Part shown: positions 1-6,201 of the stretch, in pieces | Position numbering within the stretch: position 1 is the first letter of the stretch | How the letters are laid out: each line of letters begins with the position of its first letter | Source: Vulcanisaeta sp. MG_3 | Lineage (GTDB): Archaea; Thermoproteota; Thermoprotei; Thermoproteales; Thermocladiaceae | Direction: 5' to 3' | Length of the DNA: 9,115 nucleotides | NCBI GenBank assembly: GCA_001516765.1 | Contig: LOCH01000030.1 | Span: 1 to 9,115, forward strand | The notes under the pieces: generated by a model | Databases searched by the model: none | What the model was told of the DNA's origin: nothing | The model's input: only the letters and a program-made list of their open reading frames with translations | Program-made: the position numbers and the translations under genes

Positions 1-1
1 G

Positions 2-430
2 CATTTCGTAGTAAGTGATTGGTGGGTTATTGATAGGGTTGGTGTCGAGAGGGCTAGGTACGTTTACCCATTTAGGACGTTGGTTAATGTCGGTGCGAGG
101 GTTGGCTTCAGTACGGACGCCCCAGTCGAGCCATTGAACCCCTTCGAGACTGTGTATGCCGCAGTGACCAGGGGGCGCTATGAGAACATTGAGTTGCTAA
201 GGTATACGGAGAATGAGACCCTAAGTGTTAGAGAGGCGCTTCATCTATACACGTGTGGTTCCGCGTACCTACTCCATGAGGAGAATCACGTATGTAGGCT
301 GGAGCCTGGTTACCTAGCGGACTTCATAGTACTCGATAAGGACCCATTAGGTGTCGATGATAGGGAGTTGAGGGAAATGAAGGTTCTCGAAATCTACGTT
401 GGAGGTGTTAGGGTGTATCCTGCGGATTAG
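2..430 (+). CDS. YtcJ-type metal-dependent amidohydrolase, C-terminal fragment (cut by window edge)
   Basis: This is the 3' end of a gene that begins before the window; the frame is open from base 2. The 142 visible residues resemble the C-terminal third of the amidohydrolase-3 (YtcJ-like) family. Near the start are HFVVSDWW and then YPFRTLVNVGARVGFSTDAP, followed by EPLNPFETVYAAVTRG, a family signature. The Asp in STDAP would be the conserved metal-site Asp of the amidohydrolase barrel. The end, GYLADFIVLDKDPL and then VGGVRVY, is the usual return to the small beta-sandwich composite domain. The histidines of the N-terminal HxH motif lie outside the window. The family hydrolyses C-N bonds in cyclic or linear amides; the substrate cannot be read here. 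An apparent TTG start at 80 is internal to the domain and is not a real start. The stop overlaps the stop of the convergent oxidoreductase by 4 bp. Confidence 0.88.
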   Translation, partial: HFVVSDWWVIDRVGVERARYVYPFRTLVNVGARVGFSTDAPVEPLNPFETVYAAVTRGRYENIELLRYTENETLSVREALHLYTCGSAYLLHEENHVCRLEPGYLADFIVLDKDPLGVDDRELREMKVLEIYVGGVRVYPAD

Positions 431-1563
431 AAAGCCGCAACCTCATTAACGCCTCTAATCAACCTGCCCATCCTAAACCTATCCAGCGCGAATGTGTTCC
501 TAAACGTCCTCGACTCACCATACTTAATCATTTCTGTTATCATGAGTGCAAATGCGGGTGCTAGCTTGAAGCCGTGCCCACTCAGGCCAACGCAGAGTAT
601 TAGTTTTTTGATAGGCTCATCGATTATGGGCATCCAATCAGGCGTCACATCGTAGAGCCCCTGCCAACCGCCCATCAGCCTAGCCCCCTCAAACCAGCGG
701 AAGCGCTTGGCGGCTCTCTCCATAACATCGAGCGAGTAATCGAGGGATGGTGGAGCCAATGGATTAAACGTGTCTGGGTCCTGCCAAACATCCTCCGGTG
801 GGTACAACAAGCCCATTAGGGCATTGCTGGAGCCCTCGGGCCTTATGTAAAAGTTATTCACGTAATCAAACACGTTGGGTAGGGGCCTACCAGTATCTAC
901 CCTGACAATCCTCTCTATGATGTTCCTAATCGGCAGATTTAGTTGTGGCAGGACCTTGGGCGTCCACACGCCTGTGGCTATCACGTAATGCTCAGCCCTT
1001 ATAGTATCATGGCTCTTCACCAACTCGATGCCACGTACCTCGTTGTTTTTAATCAACGCCCTGGCATCATCAATTACAAACTCGACGCCTAACTCCATAG
1101 CCCTCCTCATTATCGTGTTCGTGTACAACCCAGTGTCGGCATAGCCTGCATCCTCCTCATAAATGCCAAGCTCGCCATCCATAACCTCAGCATCGAGCAA
1201 CTCCCTAATCTCACCACCGCCCATCAGCCTAACCCTCGCGCCGATCTTCCTCAGCATGTCGTGTATTGCACGCATGTTAGCCTCGTTATTGCCTATGACC
1301 AATAACCCCGTTTTTGTGAAGACGTTAACACCAAATTCTTTGCTGAAGTTCATGAAGAACTCATGGCTATAATGCGACATCCTAGCCACATCCTCATTGG
1401 TGTAATAGCTCCTAACTAAACCAAGGGAGTAGGCGGTCATGCCCTGGGCAACACCCCTTGAGTCAACAACCAAAACCCTAAAACCCTCCCTTGCTAGGTA
1501 ATAGGCTGTTGTAGAGCCCGTAGAACCGGCACCAACCACAACGACGTCAAATCCTTCACGCAT
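427..1563 (-). CDS. FAD-dependent oxidoreductase, DAO family (sarcosine/glycine oxidase-like)
   Basis: A complete 378-residue flavoprotein, the usual length for monomeric DAO-family oxidases. The N-terminal Rossmann motif is GAGSTG (residues 11-16), with the ribose-binding acidic residue Asp34 ending the second strand (VLVVD). The second FAD-binding stretch ATGVW is at 196-200. The C-terminal family signature is DVTPDWMPIID (305-315), followed by GLSGHGFKLAP (326-336). The family oxidises secondary or primary amines such as sarcosine, glycine or D-amino acids, with O2 or another electron acceptor. The substrate cannot be told from sequence alone. At the position where monomeric sarcosine oxidase carries its flavin-linking cysteine, just before the TPD motif, this protein has Gly-Leu-Tyr, so FAD is probably not covalently bound (alignment by eye). 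No signal peptide is seen, so it should be cytoplasmic. The ATG at 1563 lies directly before the Rossmann strand. The gene diverges from the molybdoenzyme gene. Confidence 0.88.
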   Translation of the reverse strand: MREGFDVVVVGAGSTGSTTAYYLAREGFRVLVVDSRGVAQGMTAYSLGLVRSYYTNEDVARMSHYSHEFFMNFSKEFGVNVFTKTGLLVIGNNEANMRAIHDMLRKIGARVRLMGGGEIRELLDAEVMDGELGIYEEDAGYADTGLYTNTIMRRAMELGVEFVIDDARALIKNNEVRGIELVKSHDTIRAEHYVIATGVWTPKVLPQLNLPIRNIIERIVRVDTGRPLPNVFDYVNNFYIRPEGSSNALMGLLYPPEDVWQDPDTFNPLAPPSLDYSLDVMERAAKRFRWFEGARLMGGWQGLYDVTPDWMPIIDEPIKKLILCVGLSGHGFKLAPAFALMITEMIKYGESRTFRNTFALDRFRMGRLIRGVNEVAAF

Positions 1564-1592
1564 AGTGCATCCTTTATTGTCATTAAAGCCAA

Positions 1593-1601
1593 CTTTATAA
1601 C
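1593..1601. promoter_or_regulatory. Shared TATA-like element between divergent genes
   Basis: The stretch CTTTATAAC reads as TTTATAAC on the plus strand, centred about 29.5 bp before the ATG at 1627. On the minus strand it reads TTATAAAG, about 33.5 bp before the ATG at 1563. With the archaeal TBP box near -26, this gives a nearly leaderless transcript to the right and a leader of about 6-8 nt to the left. I see no better box for either gene in the 63-bp gap. Confidence 0.5.
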
Positions 1602-1626
1602 TGATATGTTGTTTCCCACTTAGGGT

Positions 1627-3399
1627 ATGGTTGTCGCATGTACAAGGGATTGCTACGATACGTGCATATTCGGTGAGAAGTATGAGCCATTGAGGTTGTT
1701 CCCAGTAAATGGTTTCACATGTGCCAGAGGTAGGGCGGATTTGATTAGGAATGAGAGGAATAGGGTTTTGTCTGCTTATATCGATGGTAGGGAGGTTGGG
1801 GTCGAGGAGGCGATTAGGTATGTGGCTAGGCTGTTTAAGGAGGAGTTGAAAAGAAATCCTGCCAGGATATTACGTACAGACTATGATGGTAATCAGGGAT
1901 TGCTAACGTGGTATTACCCAGACAGGTTATTCAATGTGATTGGTGCATCACAAACTGATAGGTCCATATGCTCCTCAGAGGGTCATGCAGCCATTAAGGC
2001 TCATTATGGCACGAGTATGGGCGCATTACCTGAGGATTTCCTTAAGTACGATACGGTGGTACTCTGGGCCTTTCCAGCCAGTATCTCGGCCCCGCATATT
2101 TGGGCGTTGCTTGTTAAGAAGTTTAAGGTGGCTATAGACGTTAGGCTTGGTGATACAGCGAGGAAGTCTGATAGGGCAATCATTGTTAGACCTGGCACGG
2201 ACGTATTCCTCGCAATAGGCGTAATCAAGGTCTTGATAGAGAAGGGTCTCGTTGAGGGTAAGGTTAAGCATATTGAGGAATTGGCTAATTACGTTAAGGT
2301 TTTCTCCCTTGACTATATAGCTAGCGTAAGCGGTGTATCCGTTAATGATATTACCTGGCTTGCGGAACTGTATCATGAACGCAAACCCATAACTCTCATC
2401 GGCTTTGCCCTTGGCAGGTCCTTAAATGGTGGTGATGCAATAGGCATGATATCGCTAATCCCAGCCCTAGTCGGTATAAAGAGGGGCTATTACTACTCGA
2501 ACTCCCTGGGTTGGGGAATAGACTTTGACTACTTACGTGGTCTCCACATGGCTAGGTCATCCAGGGTGATACCCATGGCGGAATTCGGGGACTATATCGA
2601 GCGAGGAGAGGTTAGTGTTGTGTATGTTTGGAATGAGAATCCAGCAATCACATTGCCAGGTGGTGATAGGCTTATTGAGGCGGTTAGGGAGGGTAGGGTC
2701 ACGTTGATCGTTCATGACCCATTCTGGTCAGACACGGCTAAGATTGCCGATGTAGTTATTCCAGCGCCAACATTTCTCGAGAAGTATGACGTGGTTTATA
2801 GTTATTGGCATGATTACCTGGTATATAATGAACCAATAAGACCATTGAGAGGTGTTACCGAGGTGGACCTTGTGAGGTCAATAGCCAAGGAGGTAGGTAT
2901 AGACCATCCACTTCTTGTTGAGGACCCGTGGAAAGCGGTTGATACAGCAATAAGGGGTGCTGGTGTCACGTTGGATGAATTGAGGAGTAAGAAGGTAGTT
3001 CGAATGAAACCCAAGTACCTACCTGCAGAGGAGCCGGATGCTCTGCCCCTACCTAACCCTATCGAACCAGAGCCTCTTAAAAATAACGAAGTGTATCTAG
3101 TGTTTACATCGCATCCATTGTATACGAATACCCAGTTTCGTGAGGTATACGGTAAACTGGAACCGATCGTCTATACGCACGACCATGAAGGCGTGTTACT
3201 GCTCGGGACCAGTCGTGGTATGGTTAGAGTTAGGGCCGTAAAGGATCCAAGCATTCCACCTGGTTTGGCATTGATTTATAAGAATAGTCTTGTAGATCTC
3301 GACGGCAAACCTATAAACGGCATTATTGAACCATATAAGGGGAAGTACGCTGGTACGCCTAGATTAAATGGTATCAAGGTTAGGATTATTGCGACATAG
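1627..3399 (+). CDS. Stand-alone molybdopterin oxidoreductase with N-terminal [4Fe-4S] motif
   Basis: A 590-residue member of the DMSO reductase/formate dehydrogenase superfamily that binds a bis-pterin Mo (or W) cofactor. The N-terminal cluster motif is Cys5-x3-Cys9-x3-Cys13-x18-Cys32, ending in CARGR. The stretch SICSSEGHAAIKAHYG (113-128) is the family's active-site segment, and Cys115 is the candidate metal ligand. The central domain includes VVYVWNENPAITLPG and later FWSDTAKIADVVIPAPTFLE, typical of the family. The last ~105 residues (from 486) form the molydopterin dinucleotide-binding domain, with HPLYTNTQF (496-504) and a terminal GTPRLNG. There is no twin-arginine signal, so a cytoplasmic location is likely. 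No iron-sulfur or membrane-anchor subunit lies beside it, so the redox partner and substrate are unknown. It is short for the family. The ATG at 1627 is only four codons before the first cluster cysteine and about 30 bp after a TATA-like box. Confidence 0.88.
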   Translation: MVVACTRDCYDTCIFGEKYEPLRLFPVNGFTCARGRADLIRNERNRVLSAYIDGREVGVEEAIRYVARLFKEELKRNPARILRTDYDGNQGLLTWYYPDRLFNVIGASQTDRSICSSEGHAAIKAHYGTSMGALPEDFLKYDTVVLWAFPASISAPHIWALLVKKFKVAIDVRLGDTARKSDRAIIVRPGTDVFLAIGVIKVLIEKGLVEGKVKHIEELANYVKVFSLDYIASVSGVSVNDITWLAELYHERKPITLIGFALGRSLNGGDAIGMISLIPALVGIKRGYYYSNSLGWGIDFDYLRGLHMARSSRVIPMAEFGDYIERGEVSVVYVWNENPAITLPGGDRLIEAVREGRVTLIVHDPFWSDTAKIADVVIPAPTFLEKYDVVYSYWHDYLVYNEPIRPLRGVTEVDLVRSIAKEVGIDHPLLVEDPWKAVDTAIRGAGVTLDELRSKKVVRMKPKYLPAEEPDALPLPNPIEPEPLKNNEVYLVFTSHPLYTNTQFREVYGKLEPIVYTHDHEGVLLLGTSRGMVRVRAVKDPSIPPGLALIYKNSLVDLDGKPINGIIEPYKGKYAGTPRLNGIKVRIIAT

Positions 3400-3511
3400 C
3401 TTAGTGATAAAGATCCTACGTCATTTATAGTTATTTCAACATATCTTTACTAATGAATTAAGTCATGGTGGCTTCATCATCATATGTATATTGTCACTTT
3501 GAAGGTTATGC

Positions 3512-3519
3512 TTTAAATT
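3512..3519 (+). promoter_or_regulatory. TATA-like box for the 132-residue protein gene
   Basis: TTTAAATT is centred about 25.5 bp before the ATG at 3541, the spacing expected for leaderless transcription. It is only about 19.5 bp from the in-frame GTG at 3535, which favours the ATG as start. The rest of the 141-bp gap after the molybdoenzyme stop (3400-3540) is AT-rich, with no clear terminator and no convincing RNA gene. Confidence 0.5.
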
Positions 3520-3540
3520 AATTTACTTAACGGTGTGGAA

Positions 3541-3939
3541 ATGGTCGTTAAGCTAGTGAGAAATTCGGTTAAGGAGGTTAGGAATTTCCTAAGTAAACTT
3601 GGTTTATCTGTGGGTAGATGCTTTGATGATCATGAGTTGGTGTCACTATTAAGGAGCATAAACACTGGGGATAATGATTATTGGTTATTGGGGTGGAAGG
3701 AGTATGATACATTAGATCGCGCATCAACCTTCATCGTAATGCTCATGGATAGTGAGTATAGGGAGTACGTGATCAAGGTCTTAGTGAGTATTGGGACTAT
3801 TGGTATAACGCTTCCCATCAACTACCTAGATCTTGGTGATGATGCCACTGGTGTGACTATAATGATGGGTGACGGGGTGGCTCACATATCAGGGAGAATA
3901 TTGTGCATAAGGAAAATTAGGGTGAAGAGGATACCTTAG
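3541..3939 (+). CDS. Unrecognised 132-residue protein
   Basis: I do not recognise this protein. It appears soluble, with no signal peptide, membrane segment or metal-binding cysteine cluster; its two cysteines, in GRCFDD and ILCIRK, are far apart. The N-terminal half looks alpha-helical ([15 protein letters not shown], then [10 protein letters not shown]) and includes an aromatic acidic patch, [11 protein letters not shown]. The C-terminal half looks like alternating strands ([16 protein letters not shown]) and ends in a basic tail, RKIRVKRIP. Codon use and AGG-rich arginines match the neighbours, so transfer is not evident. The ATG at 3541 is preferred over the GTG two codons upstream because of TATA spacing. 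Its stop overlaps that of the convergent radical SAM gene by 4 bp. A clean, well-placed frame with its own promoter makes it a likely real gene of unknown role. Confidence 0.7.
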   Translation: MVVKLVRNSVKEVRNFLSKLGLSVGRCFDDHELVSLLRSINTGDNDYWLLGWKEYDTLDRASTFIVMLMDSEYREYVIKVLVSIGTIGITLPINYLDLGDDATGVTIMMGDGVAHISGRILCIRKIRVKRIP

Positions 3940-5081
3940 GAACTTCCCTGAACCTTAACACGCACCTTACTCCTAAGCTCCTCTATCTGCTCCCTCGTAA
4001 CCTTAACATACCTACTCAACAGCTCTATTGGGACGTAGGCAAACCTGTCACTCATTCTCCACGTTGGCTGGACCTTACCGCCAATGTTTATTTTGGCACC
4101 ACAGAACTTACACCTACCATCCTCAGTTAGGTTGACCTCGAGTATATCGAACCCCCTCCTCTTAATCACGACCCTACCGCAGTTAGGGCAGTACGTGTTT
4201 TCCAGCGGATGTCCTGGCACATTACCGACATAAACGTACTTAAGACCCTCCTCCTTAGCCACCCTAGCGTGCTCCTCCAAGGACTTTATTGGTGTTGGTG
4301 GTAGGTAATCCACCTTATAGTCTGGGTGAAACCTCAGGAAGTGTATTGGCGTGTCAGGCCCTAGGTTATCCACGATCCACCTAGCCAACCTACGTGCATA
4401 CTCCAGGTTATCCCCTATTTCAGGCACCACTAGGTCCGTAACCTCTATGAATACACCCTTACGCTTCATTTCAAGGAGCGCTTGGAATATTGGTTCTGGG
4501 TCAGGGACCAATGAGAATTTCCTAAGGAATTTTGGTTCAGCATTACCTTTGAAATCCACCGTGGCTGCATCAAGGAACTTGGAAAGTAGATCCACGGCCT
4601 CATCAGTCATGTACCCGTTGGTCACGAACGTATTAAATAACCCCCTCTTCCTAGCCAGCACACCCACATCATGTGCGAACTCCATGAATATTGACGGTTC
4701 ATTGTACGTATAAGTAACACCCTGAGCACCATAATCCTCAGCCAACTCAACAATTTTCTCAGGAGTTACCTCAAAACCCTCGAGAACCCTACGTTGACTA
4801 ATATCGAAGTTCTGGCAGTATTGGCAAGCCCAGCTACAGCCATACGTCGATAGGGAGAGGACCATGGAGCCCGGATTAAAGTGGTAAAGGGGTTTCTTCT
4901 CGATAGGGTCTACGGCGATTGCCGATATCTTTCCATAAACCATGAGGTAAAGCTTGCCTCCTAGGTTCCACCTAACGCCGCAAAAACCGTACTGCCCATC
5001 GGATAGTTTGCACCTCCTCGCGCATGCTGTGCATTCAACCTTCCCGTCAGGCAATACCCTGTATAATGTGGCCTCTTTCAT
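3936..5081 (-). CDS. amrS: AmmeMemoRadiSam-type radical SAM enzyme
   Basis: A 381-residue radical SAM protein related to pyruvate formate-lyase activating enzyme, of the subfamily called AmmeMemoRadiSam system radical SAM enzyme. Order of parts: an N-terminal cysteine cluster at Cys17, Cys20, Cys24 and Cys34, in the pattern CxxC-x3-C-x9-C; the SAM-cluster motif Cys82-x3-Cys86-x2-Cys89 ([11 protein letters not shown]); TYTYNEPS (123-130), the family's SAM-contacting region; then the barrel, with [11 protein letters not shown] and [11 protein letters not shown]-terminal zinc-ribbon-like pair, Cys298/Cys301 and Cys324/Cys327, follows [11 protein letters not shown]. Radical SAM enzymes cleave S-adenosylmethionine to make a radical; this subfamily's substrate is not established to my knowledge. 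Its usual companions, Memo-like and AMMECR1-like proteins, are absent from this window. The ATG at 5081 lies about 33 bp after a TATA-like box. The end overlaps the convergent 132-residue protein gene by 4 bp. Confidence 0.9.
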   Translation of the reverse strand: MKEATLYRVLPDGKVECTACARRCKLSDGQYGFCGVRWNLGGKLYLMVYGKISAIAVDPIEKKPLYHFNPGSMVLSLSTYGCSWACQYCQNFDISQRRVLEGFEVTPEKIVELAEDYGAQGVTYTYNEPSIFMEFAHDVGVLARKRGLFNTFVTNGYMTDEAVDLLSKFLDAATVDFKGNAEPKFLRKFSLVPDPEPIFQALLEMKRKGVFIEVTDLVVPEIGDNLEYARRLARWIVDNLGPDTPIHFLRFHPDYKVDYLPPTPIKSLEEHARVAKEEGLKYVYVGNVPGHPLENTYCPNCGRVVIKRRGFDILEVNLTEDGRCKFCGAKINIGGKVQPTWRMSDRFAYVPIELLSRYVKVTREQIEELRSKVRVKVQGSS

Positions 5082-5110
5082 TACTCCCTTAGAGATCTTC
5101 CAAAATAATA

Positions 5111-5118
5111 ATTAAAAA
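5111..5118 (-). promoter_or_regulatory. TATA-like box for the radical SAM gene
   Basis: On the minus strand this reads TTTTTAAT, in an AT-rich stretch centred about 33.5 bp before the ATG at 5081. A start site near 5088 would leave a leader of about 6-7 nt. The short GGGAG at 5084-5088 is too close to the ATG for a normal Shine-Dalgarno site. Confidence 0.4.
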
Positions 5119-5179
5119 CCTTACGAGAACACTCAAGCAAGGCTCCTTGATTGATGATGGAGATTATGTGGGGGTATGT

Positions 5180-5187
5180 TTTTTAAG
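5180..5187 (+). promoter_or_regulatory. TATA-like box for S26e
   Basis: TTTTTAAG is centred about 27.5 bp before the ATG at 5211, consistent with a leaderless transcript. This spacing rejects the in-frame upstream GTG at 5190, which would sit directly against the TATA box. Confidence 0.55.
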
Positions 5188-5210
5188 CTGTGCGTGTTTG
5201 GTTGCAATGT

Positions 5211-5609
5211 ATGCCAAAGAAGAGGAAGAACAGAGGGCGTCATAAGGGCGATAAGGGTAAAGAACCAATGGTCTATTGCGACAATTGCGGTAAGCTTGTG
5301 CCTAGATCTAAGGCTGTTAGGGTTACGGTACCCTACTCACCAGTACCTGCCGACCTAGCTAGGGAGTTGGAGAAGCAAGGTGCCATTGTGCCCAGGTACT
5401 ACGTAACCAAGACCTACTGCATAAACTGCGCGATTTACTTAGGTATACTGAAGGTTAGGGCTGAGGATGAGAGGAAGAGGAAGGTAACCATTACCAGGGC
5501 GCCAGTACGTAGAGAAGGCACTACAATACCTCCAGTAACTAAGCCGGCTCAATCACAGTTACCACCGCCAACACAACCCGGTAGTCAGGAAGCACAAACC
5601 AAGTCCTAA
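5211..5609 (+). CDS. rps26e: Small-subunit ribosomal protein S26e
   Basis: A protein of 132 residues. The first ~90 are clear S26e: a very basic start (MPKKRKNRGRHKGDKGK), the first zinc pair Cys23-x2-Cys26 (VYCDNCGK), a middle segment VPYSPVPADLARELEKQGA, and the second pair Cys70-x2-Cys73 (TYCINCAIYLGI) followed by KVRAEDERKRK. S26e sits on the 30S platform near the mRNA exit site and is known from eukaryotes and Crenarchaeota. The last ~35-40 residues are a low-complexity tail rich in Pro, Gln, Thr and Ser, longer than the core fold needs. The start at 5211 is chosen because family members begin MPKKR-like and because of the TATA spacing; seven extra codons from the GTG at 5190 would not fit the family. 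Confidence 0.93.
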   Translation: MPKKRKNRGRHKGDKGKEPMVYCDNCGKLVPRSKAVRVTVPYSPVPADLARELEKQGAIVPRYYVTKTYCINCAIYLGILKVRAEDERKRKVTITRAPVRREGTTIPPVTKPAQSQLPPPTQPGSQEAQTKS

Positions 5610-5705
5610 AATCGATATCTCCTATCTCCACATTTAATATGTAAGGTAAATAACATACCTCACTCTAATGTAAAGTAAACGCATCATCTATCGTTACCTA
5701 TCCAT

Positions 5706-5751
5706 ACGGCTTAGTTCATCAGTATCATAGAGGGAACTCTTATTAAGCCGT
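5706..5751. promoter_or_regulatory. Interrupted inverted repeat over the FHA gene promoter
   Basis: ACGGCTTA at 5706-5713 is repeated in exact reverse complement, TAAGCCGT, at 5744-5751. Directly inside, GTTC (5714-5717) pairs with GAAC (5734-5737), giving 12 pairable positions with a 6-nt bulge and a 16-nt loop. The right arm overlaps the TATA-like box at 5740-5747. It could be an operator, or a hairpin if transcription starts further upstream. The rest of the 5610-5770 gap shows only a weak 5-bp inverted repeat (AGGTA/TACCT, 5644-5660) and no gene. Confidence 0.35.
5740..5747 (+). promoter_or_regulatory. TATA-like box for the FHA gene
   Basis: TTATTAAG is centred about 27.5 bp before the ATG at 5771. 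The spacing is the same as for S26e, which supports leaderless transcription from that ATG rather than from the GTG at 5750, which lies only a few bases past the box. Confidence 0.45.
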
Positions 5752-5770
5752 GAAATCCAAATATGAGGTA

Positions 5771-6184
5771 ATGGCATTTGGTGTGGACGAAACAAGGAGA
5801 GTTGAAATTCCTAGTAGTGAAACTATTAGAAGGGGTCCCACAAGGCTTGAGTTAACCTTTGTGGAGAGCCCGAGGGATTTCATGAAGGATTTTAAGGTCG
5901 TGTTCGATCTATCAATAATTAGGGAGATAACTCTTGGTAGGAGTCCTGAGAACGTGGTCGTGATACCGGACCCAACGGTGTCGAGAAAGCATGCCGTAAT
6001 TACTGTGGTTGGTAATGAATTATTAATCAAGGATTTGAACAGTACCAACGGTACATACGTACTTGATGGTAATGAGTTCAAGAGAATTAGTGAGTATAGG
6101 TTTAGTAATGAGACCGTTATTAGGTTAGGTTATTACACAGTAATTAGGTTATCAGTGATAAGCGAATCCTCAGACTCAGGTTAA
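5771..6184 (+). CDS. FHA-domain protein (phosphothreonine reader)
   Basis: A 137-residue protein (144 if the GTG at 5750 is used). Residues ~45-130 are a forkhead-associated domain: GRSPEN (56-61) with the conserved Arg57, SRKH (71-74) with the phosphate-binding Ser71, and NSTNGTYV (90-97) with the conserved Asn93. FHA domains bind phosphothreonine peptides, so this protein should read the output of a Ser/Thr kinase. The N-terminal ~45 residues are polar and charged, with Ser/Thr residues in EIPSSETIRRGPTRLEL. There is no membrane segment or zinc finger, unlike crenarchaeal ArnA, which joins a zinc finger to FHA. The membrane Ser/Thr kinase gene ends only 17 bp downstream, facing this gene, so the two likely act together though they are not co-transcribed. 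The ATG at 5771 is chosen from the TATA spacing. Confidence 0.88.
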   Translation: MAFGVDETRRVEIPSSETIRRGPTRLELTFVESPRDFMKDFKVVFDLSIIREITLGRSPENVVVIPDPTVSRKHAVITVVGNELLIKDLNSTNGTYVLDGNEFKRISEYRFSNETVIRLGYYTVIRLSVISESSDSG

Positions 6185-6201
6185 TTAGGGAGGGTTCTTC
6201 A

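Noticed and set aside
1163..1372. Plus-strand open frame of 69 codons inside the flavin oxidase gene
   Set aside because: It is antisense to a clear coding gene, its product is Ser/Pro/Leu-rich without any motif, and it has no promoter.
2004..2376. Two minus-strand and one plus-strand open frames inside the molybdoenzyme gene
   Set aside because: They are out-of-frame shadows of a conserved gene; no start signals and no recognisable motifs.
3474..3486. ATGATGATGA on the minus strand, resembling box C of a C/D RNA
   Set aside because: No CTGA box follows within a plausible distance on the minus strand, so the rest of a C/D RNA is missing.
3465..3521. Tiny ORF of 18 codons before the 132-residue protein gene
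   Set aside because: It has no clear TATA box at the right distance, no motif, and is very short; chance is likely.
4351..4713. Plus-strand frame of 120 codons opposite the radical SAM gene
   Set aside because: It is antisense to the catalytic barrel; its Ser/Asn/Leu-rich composition is that of a codon-bias shadow.
5151..5158. TTGATGAT before S26e, resembling box C
   Set aside because: The first base does not fit the purine of the consensus and no CTGA boxes follow before the S26e start.
5743..6081. Minus-strand frame of 112 codons opposite the FHA gene
   Set aside because: It covers the FHA domain coding region, has no motif, and would need the FHA evidence to be chance.
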